Part shown: positions 15,680 to 23,404 of the stretch, piece after piece
Layout of the letters: each line of letters opens with the position of its first letter
How positions within the stretch are numbered: position 1 is the first letter of the stretch
NCBI GenBank assembly: GCA_039923455.1
Contig: JBDTCS010000019.1
Coordinates: forward strand, 1 to 28,728
Direction of reading: 5' to 3'
DNA length: 28,728 nt
Origin: JBDTCS01 sp039923455
Lineage (GTDB): Bacteria; Bacteroidota; Ignavibacteria; Palsa-1295
Notes under the pieces: generated by a model
What the model was told of the DNA's origin: nothing
Database searches by the model: none
Seen by the model: only the letters and a program-made list of their open reading frames with translations
Position numbers and translations under genes: made by a program

Positions 15680-16699
15680 GAACGAGATCGCAACAAAAGT
15701 GGATGGAATGCCACAACTCTTGCGTTCCAAGCGATCACCGATACGATATATGGTACGGGATCTATATATTCCGCTCACCTCTTTGGAAATATAGGAACCT
15801 CTGATACCGTCTATTTTGACACTACAGGTGCATGGAGTTCGACATGGATGCGATTGCTCTGGAATGACTCCGCATCGGGAAGGTTCGGACTTGCACAGTA
15901 TGGACGGAATGATATTAACTTTGGTGCTCCTCTCATACGATCATGGGAGTACTTTCAAATGATTGAACCATCGCTCGAACCTGCGCTCCCGATGTTTCAT
16001 CGTTACAATGATATAGCACGTCCTGTGCTGTATCGTGACGTGACAAATGAAGGTATCTCGATTGCAAAGATAACGCAATATGATTATCCTAAGACTTCTG
16101 TAGCACAGAAGAATATTCCTCGATTACAGCTCCAACTGCGTCCGGATGTTGCGTGCGCGCATATTCGATTCAATGGAGGTCTCGCTCAAATGGCTGTTAC
16201 TCACGATACGAATCATGCTCCGATCGGTGTGGCTCCTTTTGGCAGGAGTGGGAATACGCTTGACGACCTATCCCCTATCGACTGGAATGACCACCGTTTC
16301 CGTACTGATGCCTTTGGTCTCGTTGCAGGTGATACGATTACGTATGACCGGTATTTCCAAGTCGGAAATTACACCGTAGGTGATACCAGTGCTGCCGCAG
16401 CGTATCTCGCTGACTCGAATGACTACGCGAAGATTTCGATTCAGCTACGTCAACGCAATAATGACTCATTGCTCAAAGTCTTGGCTTCGGCCGTGCTGAG
16501 CAGGCGCTATGGCTTTTCTCAATCACCACTGTCAGGATTGGGAACGGGAGGAAAGTATATCTGTACGATGTCGCCGAGTGACCTCGTCTATATCAGCATT
16601 GAAGCTTCGCGTGGAAATTCCGGCGACTCGCTCAAGGTCTACAATTTGGAAATCTTCAACAGCGATATGAAGGATATGCTGGCTCCTGACGATGCATAA
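15680..16699 (+). pseudogene. Middle fragment of the interrupted secreted protein
   Basis: 339 sense codons in the same frame as the upstream gene, from just after the TAG (15677-15679) to the TAA at 16697-16699. It begins ERDRNKSGWNATTLAFQAI and includes MRLLWNDSASGRFGLAQYG, LRPDVACAHIRFNGGLAQMA and a beta-rich stretch near ITYDRYFQVGNYTVGD. The first in-frame ATG is at 15848, leaving 168 bases of clearly coding sequence before it, so independent translation from there would lose real protein sequence. No signal peptide. Best read as the continuation of the upstream gene. Confidence 0.7.
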
Positions 16700-17005
16700 T
16701 ACAAAACAGCTGGGCCGTCATCGCCAACATCAAACGCGCATAACGATCCGGTCTCTGTTTCTGTTGTCCCAAATCCATTCACACATTCTACAAATATCTG
16801 TTTGAACGTTTCCAAAGACATTCCGTTGAATGTGACGGTCTACGACGCGTTAGGGCGCAAAATAACGGAGCTTTGGAATGGTGTCGCTGATCACTCTCAG
16901 TATCAATTTACACTGAGTAATCACGAACTGGCAGCAGGGTCGTACTTCTTACGAATTTCGAGCGGTCATTCTGTGGAGACACGTAAAATAGAGTTGCTTA
17001 AGTAA
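16700..17005 (+). pseudogene. C-terminal fragment carrying the T9SS sorting domain
   Basis: 101 sense codons in the same frame after the TAA at 16697-16699. It contains the typical domain start SVSVVPNPFTHSTNI, followed by VTVYDALGRKITELWNG, LAAGSYFLRISSG and the terminal TRKIELLK. This is a type A T9SS C-terminal sorting domain that makes sense only as the end of the protein starting at 11960. A strong terminator follows 21 bases after the stop, showing that 17005 is the natural end of the transcription unit. Confidence 0.75.
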
Positions 17006-17025
17006 AGGTGCACAGTCCCAGCAAA

Positions 17026-17056
17026 AAAAACGCCCCTGAGATTCAGGGGCGTTTTT
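17026..17056. terminator. Strong bidirectional intrinsic terminator
   Basis: CGCCCCTGA (17031-17039) and TCAGGGGCG (17043-17051) form a perfect 9-bp GC-rich stem with a 3-base loop, flanked by A run 17023-17030 and T run 17052-17056. It serves both the plus-strand T9SS client and the convergent typA gene. Confidence 0.93.
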
Positions 17057-17087
17057 GTATGCAAAAAGTTTTGGAACAGCTCGATGT

Positions 17088-18929
17088 TTATGCGAGTGCT
17101 TCTTTTTTCTTTTTTGTACGGTGACGCTCGGTGGTGTCGAGTATTTTTTTGCGGAAGCGTGTGCTCTCCGGAGTTACCTCGAGGAGTTCGTCTTCGTCAA
17201 GCCACTCGATCTGTTGTTCGAGCGACATCGTGCGTGGCGTGTCGAGTTGCGTTGCACCATCGGATCCCGATGCACGCATGTTCGTGAGATGCTTTTTCTT
17301 TGTAACGTTGACGACCATATCGTCTTCACGCGCATTTTCACCGACGATCATACCGGCATAAACTCTCGTTGCAGGTGCAACAAAGAATACAGAACGCTCC
17401 TGCAAGTTCTCCATCGAGTACGGAGTCGTGTCACCATCTTCCAGCGAGATGAGTGCACCACGCGAACGACCTGCGATCGCGCCTTTGTACGATTCGTAAT
17501 CGTAAAAAAGCTGATTGAGAATTCCGGTGCCGCGCGTCATCGTGAGGAATTCACCACGGAAGCCAATCATGCCGCGAGATGGCACGTGATACTCCATGTG
17601 CGTCTGTCCGTTGAGCGTGGACATGTTCACCATCTGCCCTTTGCGCACACCGATCGCTTCGATCACGCTTCCGATATACTCTTCCGGCACATCGAAGACA
17701 ACAAGTTCGATAGGCTCCATCACGTCACCATCGACGACTTGCAAAATAACTTCCGGCTTAGAAACTGCGAACTCGAATCCTTCGCGACGCATCGTCTCGA
17801 TCAGGATAGCAAGCTGTAGTTCACCGCGTGCAGCTACTTTGAAGGTATCGGGCGATACATCTTCGACACGAATCGAAATATTCTTTCTCAGCTCGCGCAT
17901 CAAACGCTCGCGTAAGTGTCGCGATGTGACGAACTTACCTTCACGTCCAGCAAGAGGCGAATCGTTCACAAGAAAATTCATCGAGATCGTTGGCTCATCG
18001 ACGTTGATGATAGGCAACGCTTCCGGTGTGTTGACATCGGTGATGGTCTCGCCGATATGCACTTCTTCCATTCCGGCGATCTGCACAATCTCTCCGGCAC
18101 CTGCCTCAGCGGTTTCGGTGCGCTTGAGTCCTTCGAATGTATAGAGCTTCGAGATCTTTGCCTTCTCGACCGAACCGTCATGACGGATGAGCGCGACTTG
18201 ATCGCCTGTCTTCACGACGCCACGGAAAATGCGACCGACTGCGAGACGTCCGAGATAATCAGACCAATCGACGTTCGCGATTAGCATCTGGAACGGCTTC
18301 GTCATATCACCAGGTGGCGGTGGTACGTGATCAATGATCGTCTGGAAGAGCGGCGAAAGATCCACTGCCTCATCTTCGAGCTTCATCTTTGCAAGTCCGA
18401 ACTTACCGACGGCATAGACGATCGGGAATTCGAGCTGCTCGTATGTTGCACCTAACGACATAAAAAGCTCGAAGACTTCATCGAGCACTTCCTGCGGACG
18501 TGCATCTTTACGATCGATCTTATTAATGACGACGATCGGCTTCAGATTCAACTGTAAGCTTTTCTTGAGCACGAACTTCGTCTGCGGCAAGCAACCTTCG
18601 GCAGCATCGACGAGCAAAATAACGCCGTCGACCATCTTAAGAATACGCTCGACCTCTCCACCGAAATCGGCGTGACCAGGTGTGTCCACAATGTTGAGCT
18701 TTTTCTTGCCCCAGTGAACGCTGGTGTTCTTTGCCATGATCGTAATTCCCTTCTCGCGCTCGAGATCATTGGAATCCATTACGCGATCTGTAAGGGCCTC
18801 ATTTGCTCGGAAAGTGCCGCTCTGACGGAGCATCTGATCGACCAAAGTGGTCTTACCATGATCGACGTGAGCGATGATGGCAATGTTGCGAATATCGTGA
18901 CGAAAATGCTCCGGCTGACGCTCTGACAT
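17088..18929 (-). CDS. typA: Ribosome-associated translational GTPase TypA/BipA
   Basis: Translation-factor-family GTPase that binds the 70S ribosome and supports growth and ribosome assembly under stress or cold. The 613-residue length is typical. G-domain motifs are intact: AHVDHGKT (20-27), GITI (61-64), DTPGH (82-86) and NKID (136-139). EF-G-like domains II, III and V follow, with SRGMIGFRGEFLTMTRGTG in the TypA C-terminal region. The start at 18929 is supported by GAGGA about 8 bases upstream, one of the clearer Shine-Dalgarno sites here. It is transcribed alone, converging on the terminator at 17026-17056. Confidence 0.97.
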   Translation of the reverse strand: MSERQPEHFRHDIRNIAIIAHVDHGKTTLVDQMLRQSGTFRANEALTDRVMDSNDLEREKGITIMAKNTSVHWGKKKLNIVDTPGHADFGGEVERILKMVDGVILLVDAAEGCLPQTKFVLKKSLQLNLKPIVVINKIDRKDARPQEVLDEVFELFMSLGATYEQLEFPIVYAVGKFGLAKMKLEDEAVDLSPLFQTIIDHVPPPPGDMTKPFQMLIANVDWSDYLGRLAVGRIFRGVVKTGDQVALIRHDGSVEKAKISKLYTFEGLKRTETAEAGAGEIVQIAGMEEVHIGETITDVNTPEALPIINVDEPTISMNFLVNDSPLAGREGKFVTSRHLRERLMRELRKNISIRVEDVSPDTFKVAARGELQLAILIETMRREGFEFAVSKPEVILQVVDGDVMEPIELVVFDVPEEYIGSVIEAIGVRKGQMVNMSTLNGQTHMEYHVPSRGMIGFRGEFLTMTRGTGILNQLFYDYESYKGAIAGRSRGALISLEDGDTTPYSMENLQERSVFFVAPATRVYAGMIVGENAREDDMVVNVTKKKHLTNMRASGSDGATQLDTPRTMSLEQQIEWLDEDELLEVTPESTRFRKKILDTTERHRTKKKKEALA

Positions 18930-19143
18930 TATTAATTCCTCGGTATGCTATAATTGACTTTTCGTACCACGCTACACTCCGAACACGATCTTGTGTCGAA
19001 GTTAGACGGTACTCTGGCGGCCTAACGGCTCTAAGGCTTAGAATGTTTCCCTCAACCAAGTCGCAGCCTTTCTGTGTGTCAGAACTGGCGCGGGGTTTGC
19101 AACCACGAAAGCATCGGTATCAATTACTGTGCACTCTGATATT

Positions 19144-19178
19144 CGTGTGACTCTGGCCCCATCCCTGAGCCTCACACG
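19144..19178. promoter_or_regulatory. Inverted repeat upstream of the MarR gene
   Basis: CGTGTGA (19144-19150) and TCACACG (19172-19178) are perfect complements separated by 21 bases, 37-71 bases before the MarR start. It could be an operator for autoregulation or a leader hairpin. The rest of the typA-marR divergent gap (18930-19214) shows no gene. Confidence 0.35.
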
Positions 19179-19214
19179 CCTTTCGGAATCGTGGCGATTG
19201 ATTGATTCTCGTCA

Positions 19215-19706
19215 TTGTCTTTTTATTACTCGTCGACGCAATTGGAAACAAAGCGCAGCTACGGGCAAGAAGCGGATTCCGCGCTGAATATGTGGGTCAA
19301 ACTCGCACGCGCATTCTCCGTTTTTAATCGTTTGTCCACAAAGGATATCGCCACCTATGGGCTTACGCAGCCCCAATTTGCCGTACTCGAAACGCTCGGG
19401 CATCTGGGTCCGATGTCCGTAGGTAAGCTCTGTGAGAAGATGCTGGTCTCGGGCGGGAATATGACGGTTGTACTCGATAATCTCCAGCGCGAAGGGCTAA
19501 TTGAGCGAATCCGCAGCTTGGCTGATCGTCGTTCTACCATGATCCGGCTCACGAACAAAGGTGAGACGCTTTTTACAGAGATTTTTCCTCAACACGCGAT
19601 ATTTATTGAGACAATTGCGCGTGTACTTTCGCCTGAAGAGCAGCTCGAACTAGCTAAACTCCTGAAGAAGCTTGGTCTTTTGTTGGACGAAAATCCTCAA
19701 AGGTGA
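19215..19706 (+). CDS. MarR-family transcriptional regulator
   Basis: Dimeric winged-helix repressor of 163 residues. After an N-terminal helix (ALNMWVKLARAFSVFNRL) comes the DNA-binding domain: LTQPQFAVLETLGHLGPMSV, KLCEKMLVSGGNMTVVLDNL as the recognition helix region, then the wing LIERIRSLADRRSTMIRLT with the typical DRR. A C-terminal dimerisation helix follows (LSPEEQLELAKLLKKLG). The start is a TTG at 19215; a TTG at 19242 or the ATG at 19290 are alternatives, but the ATG would cut into the first dimerisation helix. It precedes pirin and an FMN reductase on the same strand, a typical setting for regulators that sense oxidants or electrophiles. The inducer is unknown. Confidence 0.88.
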   Translation: MSFYYSSTQLETKRSYGQEADSALNMWVKLARAFSVFNRLSTKDIATYGLTQPQFAVLETLGHLGPMSVGKLCEKMLVSGGNMTVVLDNLQREGLIERIRSLADRRSTMIRLTNKGETLFTEIFPQHAIFIETIARVLSPEEQLELAKLLKKLGLLLDENPQR

Positions 19707-19782
19707 GTCAGATCGATCATCTTGATTAGCATTCGACCTGCCGTTACCCATTTGCCCGTTGAAACAAATAGTTTTATCCTGC

Positions 19783-19794
19783 GTTAGTACTAAC
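19783..19794. promoter_or_regulatory. Perfect 12-bp palindrome upstream of pirin
   Basis: GTTAGTACTAAC at 19783-19794, 164 bases before the pirin start and 77 bases after the MarR stop. A TTGAAA lies at 19759-19764. Position and symmetry suit a MarR-type operator controlling the pirin-reductase pair. Confidence 0.4.
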
Positions 19795-19958
19795 TCGAAG
19801 CAATAAAAACAGTGGCGTCTCCGACGATAGTCACTTCCCTGAGAGGATACTTATCTTTGAGTCCTCGATTAGTGACAACCGCGATTGGAAGTCTGCCACT
19901 CGAACATTGCGAAAAAAATCAGTGTATTATTGCTACCAACGATTTAAGAGGCACGAAC

Positions 19959-20660
19959 ATGATCAAAATTCTAAAATCGAACGAGCGCGGTTTAGCCGAA
20001 CACGGTTGGCTCAAAAGCTTCCATTCGTTTTCATTCGCAGATTATTACAATCCCCTTTCGATGGGATTTGGCGATTTACGAGTCATCAATGAGGATTGGG
20101 TAGCGCCGGGTCAAGGCTTCGGTAAGCATTCGCACAACGACATGGAGATCATCACCTATGTACTCGATGGAGAACTCGAACATAAGGACTCGATGGGCTC
20201 GGGTGGAATTATCCGTCCCGGCGAGATTCAGCAAATGAGCGCCGGCACCGGAGTCGCGCATAGCGAATTCAATCCATCGAAAACCGAGCCGGTGCATCTT
20301 TTGCAGATCTGGATTATTCCGGACGAGCGAGGAGTGAAGCCTATATATCAGCAAAAGACATTTCCATTTGCAGATCGCGAAGGAAAGCTTCGCTTGCTCG
20401 CATCCAAAGATGGACGAGAGGGGTCGGTCGTGATACATCAAAGTGCAGATCTCTTTTCAACAATACTCGGACCGAACATATCGGTGAGTCACACTTTTGC
20501 TCCGAAGCGGAATGGTTGGCTTCAGGTTGCAAAGGGCAGCGTGTTATTGAATGACCAAACTCTCTCGACGGGCGATGGTGCAGCTATCACGGAGGAGACG
20601 ACGATCACACTAACAGGCGGAGCAGAGAAGGCCGAGATTTTGTTATTCGATCTGCCTTAA
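19959..20660 (+). CDS. Pirin-family protein
   Basis: Cytosolic cupin-fold pirin; bacterial members such as YhhW have quercetin dioxygenase activity. I start at the ATG at 19959, giving 234 residues, close to the YhhW length. The open frame extends upstream to a GTG at 19812, but that extension has no pirin-like sequence. With this start the metal ligands fall on His57, His59, His101 and Glu103 (GKHSHND and VAHSEF), exactly as in characterised pirins. N-terminal motifs are HGWLKSFHSFSFADYYNP and GFGDLRVINEDWVAPGQGF. The FMN reductase gene follows after 14 bp, and a MarR regulator precedes it, suggesting a redox or aromatic-compound response. The substrate is unknown. Confidence 0.92.
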   Translation: MIKILKSNERGLAEHGWLKSFHSFSFADYYNPLSMGFGDLRVINEDWVAPGQGFGKHSHNDMEIITYVLDGELEHKDSMGSGGIIRPGEIQQMSAGTGVAHSEFNPSKTEPVHLLQIWIIPDERGVKPIYQQKTFPFADREGKLRLLASKDGREGSVVIHQSADLFSTILGPNISVSHTFAPKRNGWLQVAKGSVLLNDQTLSTGDGAAITEETTITLTGGAEKAEILLFDLP

Positions 20661-20674
20661 CATATTCAAGATTA

Positions 20675-21253
20675 ATGACAAACCCAATTCATGTTGTTGG
20701 AATTTCGGGGAGCCTTCGCAAAGGCTCCTACAATACAGCGCTTCTGCACGCAGCACGCGAGCTCATGCCGGATGGTATGACGATGGAAATCGCCGATTTT
20801 AGTGGACTGCCAATATTTAATGCAGACGAGGATCAACCACCTCCGTCCAGTGCGCAAGCTCCGGCGATTGTGCAAGCCTTCCGCGACACATTGCGTGCCG
20901 CGGATGCGCTAGTTATCGCCTCTCCGGAATACAATTATTCGATCCCCGGCGGACTCAAGAATGCGATCGACTGGGCCTCACGTCCCCCACGCGATTCCTC
21001 ATTGAATGGCAAGCCACTTGCGATCATGGGCGCGACGACAAGTTTGCTCGGCACAGCGAGAATGCAATATCATCTGCGTCAAGTTTGCGTGTTCACAAAT
21101 ATGTTTCCGCTCAACAAGCCGGAAGTGTTTGTGGCGAAAGCGCAGGAGAAGTTTGATGCCGAAGGTAAGTTGATTGACGAAATGGCACGCACACTCATTC
21201 GTAGCCAACTCGAAGCGCTGCTCGCTTGGACGTTGCAACTAAAAAAAGTGTAG
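20675..21253 (+). CDS. NADPH-dependent FMN reductase / quinone reductase family protein
   Basis: Flavodoxin-like FMN enzyme of 192 residues that reduces flavin, quinones, azo compounds or chromate in its family (ChrR/YieF-like). The FMN-phosphate loop is GSLRKGSYN (12-20). The flavin-ring segment is SPEYNYSIPGGLKNAIDW (83-100), followed by KPLAIMGATTSLLGTARMQYHLR. It starts 14 bp after pirin and is almost surely co-transcribed with it. Its stop lies only 19 bp from the convergent mrdA stop, with no obvious terminator between them, so transcripts may overlap. The true electron acceptor cannot be told from sequence. Confidence 0.92.
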   Translation: MTNPIHVVGISGSLRKGSYNTALLHAARELMPDGMTMEIADFSGLPIFNADEDQPPPSSAQAPAIVQAFRDTLRAADALVIASPEYNYSIPGGLKNAIDWASRPPRDSSLNGKPLAIMGATTSLLGTARMQYHLRQVCVFTNMFPLNKPEVFVAKAQEKFDAEGKLIDEMARTLIRSQLEALLAWTLQLKKV

Positions 21254-21272
21254 CTATATTTATTCGTGGACT

Positions 21273-23279
21273 TTAGCGACGTGTTCTTTTCGGATCGAGA
21301 AGCTCTGCGTGACGCGTGTTAGTTACGCTGGTAGTTGGAGGTTTCGTTGTCGGTTTCTTAGGCAATGCACTCAAGCTGTCGGCAGTTTTGAGTGTTGCTT
21401 TCTTTGTTGTACCTTCGGCAAATCTTGCTGCCTTGCGAGCTTCATACTCCGGAGTGTTCGGCAGAATCGCGGGCTCCGGATCTTCTCGCTTTCCGGTCAG
21501 ATAGAGCTTGATTAATTTTCTCGCGATCGGGGCTGCTACACGGCCACCGAATCCCGCATTCTCCAGCATAACACAGATCGCAATTTTCGGATGATCGTAC
21601 GGCGCGAAGCAGATAAACCAGGCATGATTATCTCCGTGCGGATTTTGCGCCGTTCCTGTTTTCCCCGCGATCTTGAGTTCAGGACTCAGAAGGCCGGTAC
21701 TGTACGCTGTGCCTCCCGGTTCATTGACTACGCCGTACATCCCTTTTCGGACGACTTCAATTACAGTATCGGGGATCGGAAGTTTTCTAGTCCGATAAGC
21801 TACACTGTCCCACTTCCCTGTCTTAACATTATAAATATTCTTTGCAGCGTGTGGCTGCACCCACAAACCGTGATTCGCCCAGACCGAAGCATAGACCGCC
21901 TGCTGAATCGGAGTCACACCGATCTCTCCTTGACCGATTCCTTGACTGACTACATAGCCCTTCGTCCATCCATGCGGATACAGCCTGTTCATGCGTTGGG
22001 TATTTGGAATCATTCCGTTACCTTCGTTGCCAATATCAACTCCAGTCGCAGTATCAAAACCGAAGATACGGGCGTACTTATACATCGAATCGATGCCAAG
22101 CTTTAGTACGAGCTGATAGTAGAACACGTCGCACGATCGCGAGATAGAACTGTGAATATCTGTCAGACCATGTACAGCATCATCATTATACGTATGATTG
22201 CCGAACGTGAAATATCCTGGGCAATTGATCCGGTAGTCGAGGCCGATGGTTTTTGTTGTGAGCCCCGCGGCTGCCATCATTGGCTTCCATGTGGAGCCCG
22301 GTGGGTAACGGGTTTGCAATGCACGGTTATACAGTGGATACGAGGGATCAAGCATGACCGACTGATATTCCGCTTTCGTTGTTTTGCCACTGAATAGATC
22401 GAGATCGAAATCCGGCTTTGAGACGAGCGCGAGTATATCGCCGTTGTTCGGATCCAGTGCTACGACCGCACCGTGATAGGGATCGAGTAATTGCTCGGCA
22501 TACTCTTGGACATCGATATCCATCCCGAGTTGAATATTCGAGCCATCGATAGAATTAAGATCCGTCAATCCATTATTCAATCTCGATTGCTTTTGCCCTC
22601 TTGCGTCAACGGCGAGGAATTCATATCCTTTTGTGCCGCGAAGGTCCTGCTCGTGGATTGCTTCGAGACCGGTCGTGCCGATCACATCACCGGAGTGGTA
22701 GTAATCGCTATCCGCACTCTCGGCTTTTTTGTCGAGCAATCTTCGGTCAATCTCCTTCGTGTAACCGAGAAGATGGGAAGCTCGGATCGGCGCAACGTAT
22801 TCGCGTTTGGATTCGAATACGATATCGATGCCCGGCAATTTTTCATGATTCTCTTCGATGGCCGCAATGATACGAGGATCGGCATCGCGCCATATTTTGA
22901 TCGGTTGAAACCGTGTATAGAATCCTGCGGCTCGAATTTTGTCGAGGATCGTCGAGGTGTCAACGCCAAGAATCTTTGCCAAGACCGGTAACGATGTTTT
23001 CTTGTAAGGGATAAAATCTTGAGGAGTGAGTGCGACCGAATAACTCGGAACACTCGCTGCAATCACTCGACCATGTCGATCATAGATTGCACCACGAACG
23101 GGAATGCGCTCAATCTTTTTTAAACCCTGATCGACCGCTGCGTCACGCAACGCATCTCCTTGGACGATCTGAAGTTCGACAAAACGAACGAGAAAGCCGA
23201 CGAAAACGACCGCTATAATAGCAGAGAATATCCTCACTCGAAGCGGTGAGGCAAATTCATGTTCGAAAATTTCGGGCAT
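21273..23279 (-). CDS. mrdA: Penicillin-binding protein 2, elongation-specific transpeptidase
   Basis: Class B PBP of the elongasome that cross-links peptidoglycan with RodA. One N-terminal membrane anchor (about 16-36) is followed by the pedestal domain starting IPVRGAIYDRHGRVIAA (59-75). The transpeptidase has the catalytic GSTWK (Ser329, Lys332), the second motif as SCD (382-384) and KTGT (540-543). The 668-residue length is normal, with a basic Lys/Thr/Pro-rich C-terminal tail after about 600. It lies 125 bp downstream of the sprA stop, away from the mreBCD-rodA neighbours usual elsewhere (none are in the window). A TC-dinucleotide run sits in the gap upstream of its start. Confidence 0.95.
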   Translation of the reverse strand: MPEIFEHEFASPLRVRIFSAIIAVVFVGFLVRFVELQIVQGDALRDAAVDQGLKKIERIPVRGAIYDRHGRVIAASVPSYSVALTPQDFIPYKKTSLPVLAKILGVDTSTILDKIRAAGFYTRFQPIKIWRDADPRIIAAIEENHEKLPGIDIVFESKREYVAPIRASHLLGYTKEIDRRLLDKKAESADSDYYHSGDVIGTTGLEAIHEQDLRGTKGYEFLAVDARGQKQSRLNNGLTDLNSIDGSNIQLGMDIDVQEYAEQLLDPYHGAVVALDPNNGDILALVSKPDFDLDLFSGKTTKAEYQSVMLDPSYPLYNRALQTRYPPGSTWKPMMAAAGLTTKTIGLDYRINCPGYFTFGNHTYNDDAVHGLTDIHSSISRSCDVFYYQLVLKLGIDSMYKYARIFGFDTATGVDIGNEGNGMIPNTQRMNRLYPHGWTKGYVVSQGIGQGEIGVTPIQQAVYASVWANHGLWVQPHAAKNIYNVKTGKWDSVAYRTRKLPIPDTVIEVVRKGMYGVVNEPGGTAYSTGLLSPELKIAGKTGTAQNPHGDNHAWFICFAPYDHPKIAICVMLENAGFGGRVAAPIARKLIKLYLTGKREDPEPAILPNTPEYEARKAARFAEGTTKKATLKTADSLSALPKKPTTKPPTTSVTNTRHAELLDPKRTRR

Positions 23280-23404
23280 GGTGTATCAAGATGGAATCGC
23301 TCTCTATATGTCTCTCTCTCTCCAACTCTACACAATATCGTGAGCGTTCCGATTATTACAAAACAAATGGATTACGATGGAGACGAGCATATACCTAGGA
23401 GCGG

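Noticed and set aside
15677..16699. Genome-wide recoding of TAG or TAA as sense
   Set aside because: TAG ends the anti-sigma, usher-like, FG-GAP and FMN reductase genes and TAA ends two pilins, mrdA and sprA at sensible positions, so both are normal stops here.
15848..16699. Independent gene starting at the ATG at 15848
   Set aside because: Coding-like sequence in the same frame continues upstream to the TAG, there is no signal peptide, and the sorting domain lies downstream in the same frame; it is a fragment.
18930..19214. Possible tRNA or small RNA in the typA-marR gap
   Set aside because: No cloverleaf, anticodon stem or CCA end could be assembled; only a 7-bp inverted repeat is supported.
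19812..19958. N-terminal extension of pirin from a GTG
   Set aside because: The extension has no pirin-like sequence, and the ATG at 19959 puts the four metal ligands at canonical positions.
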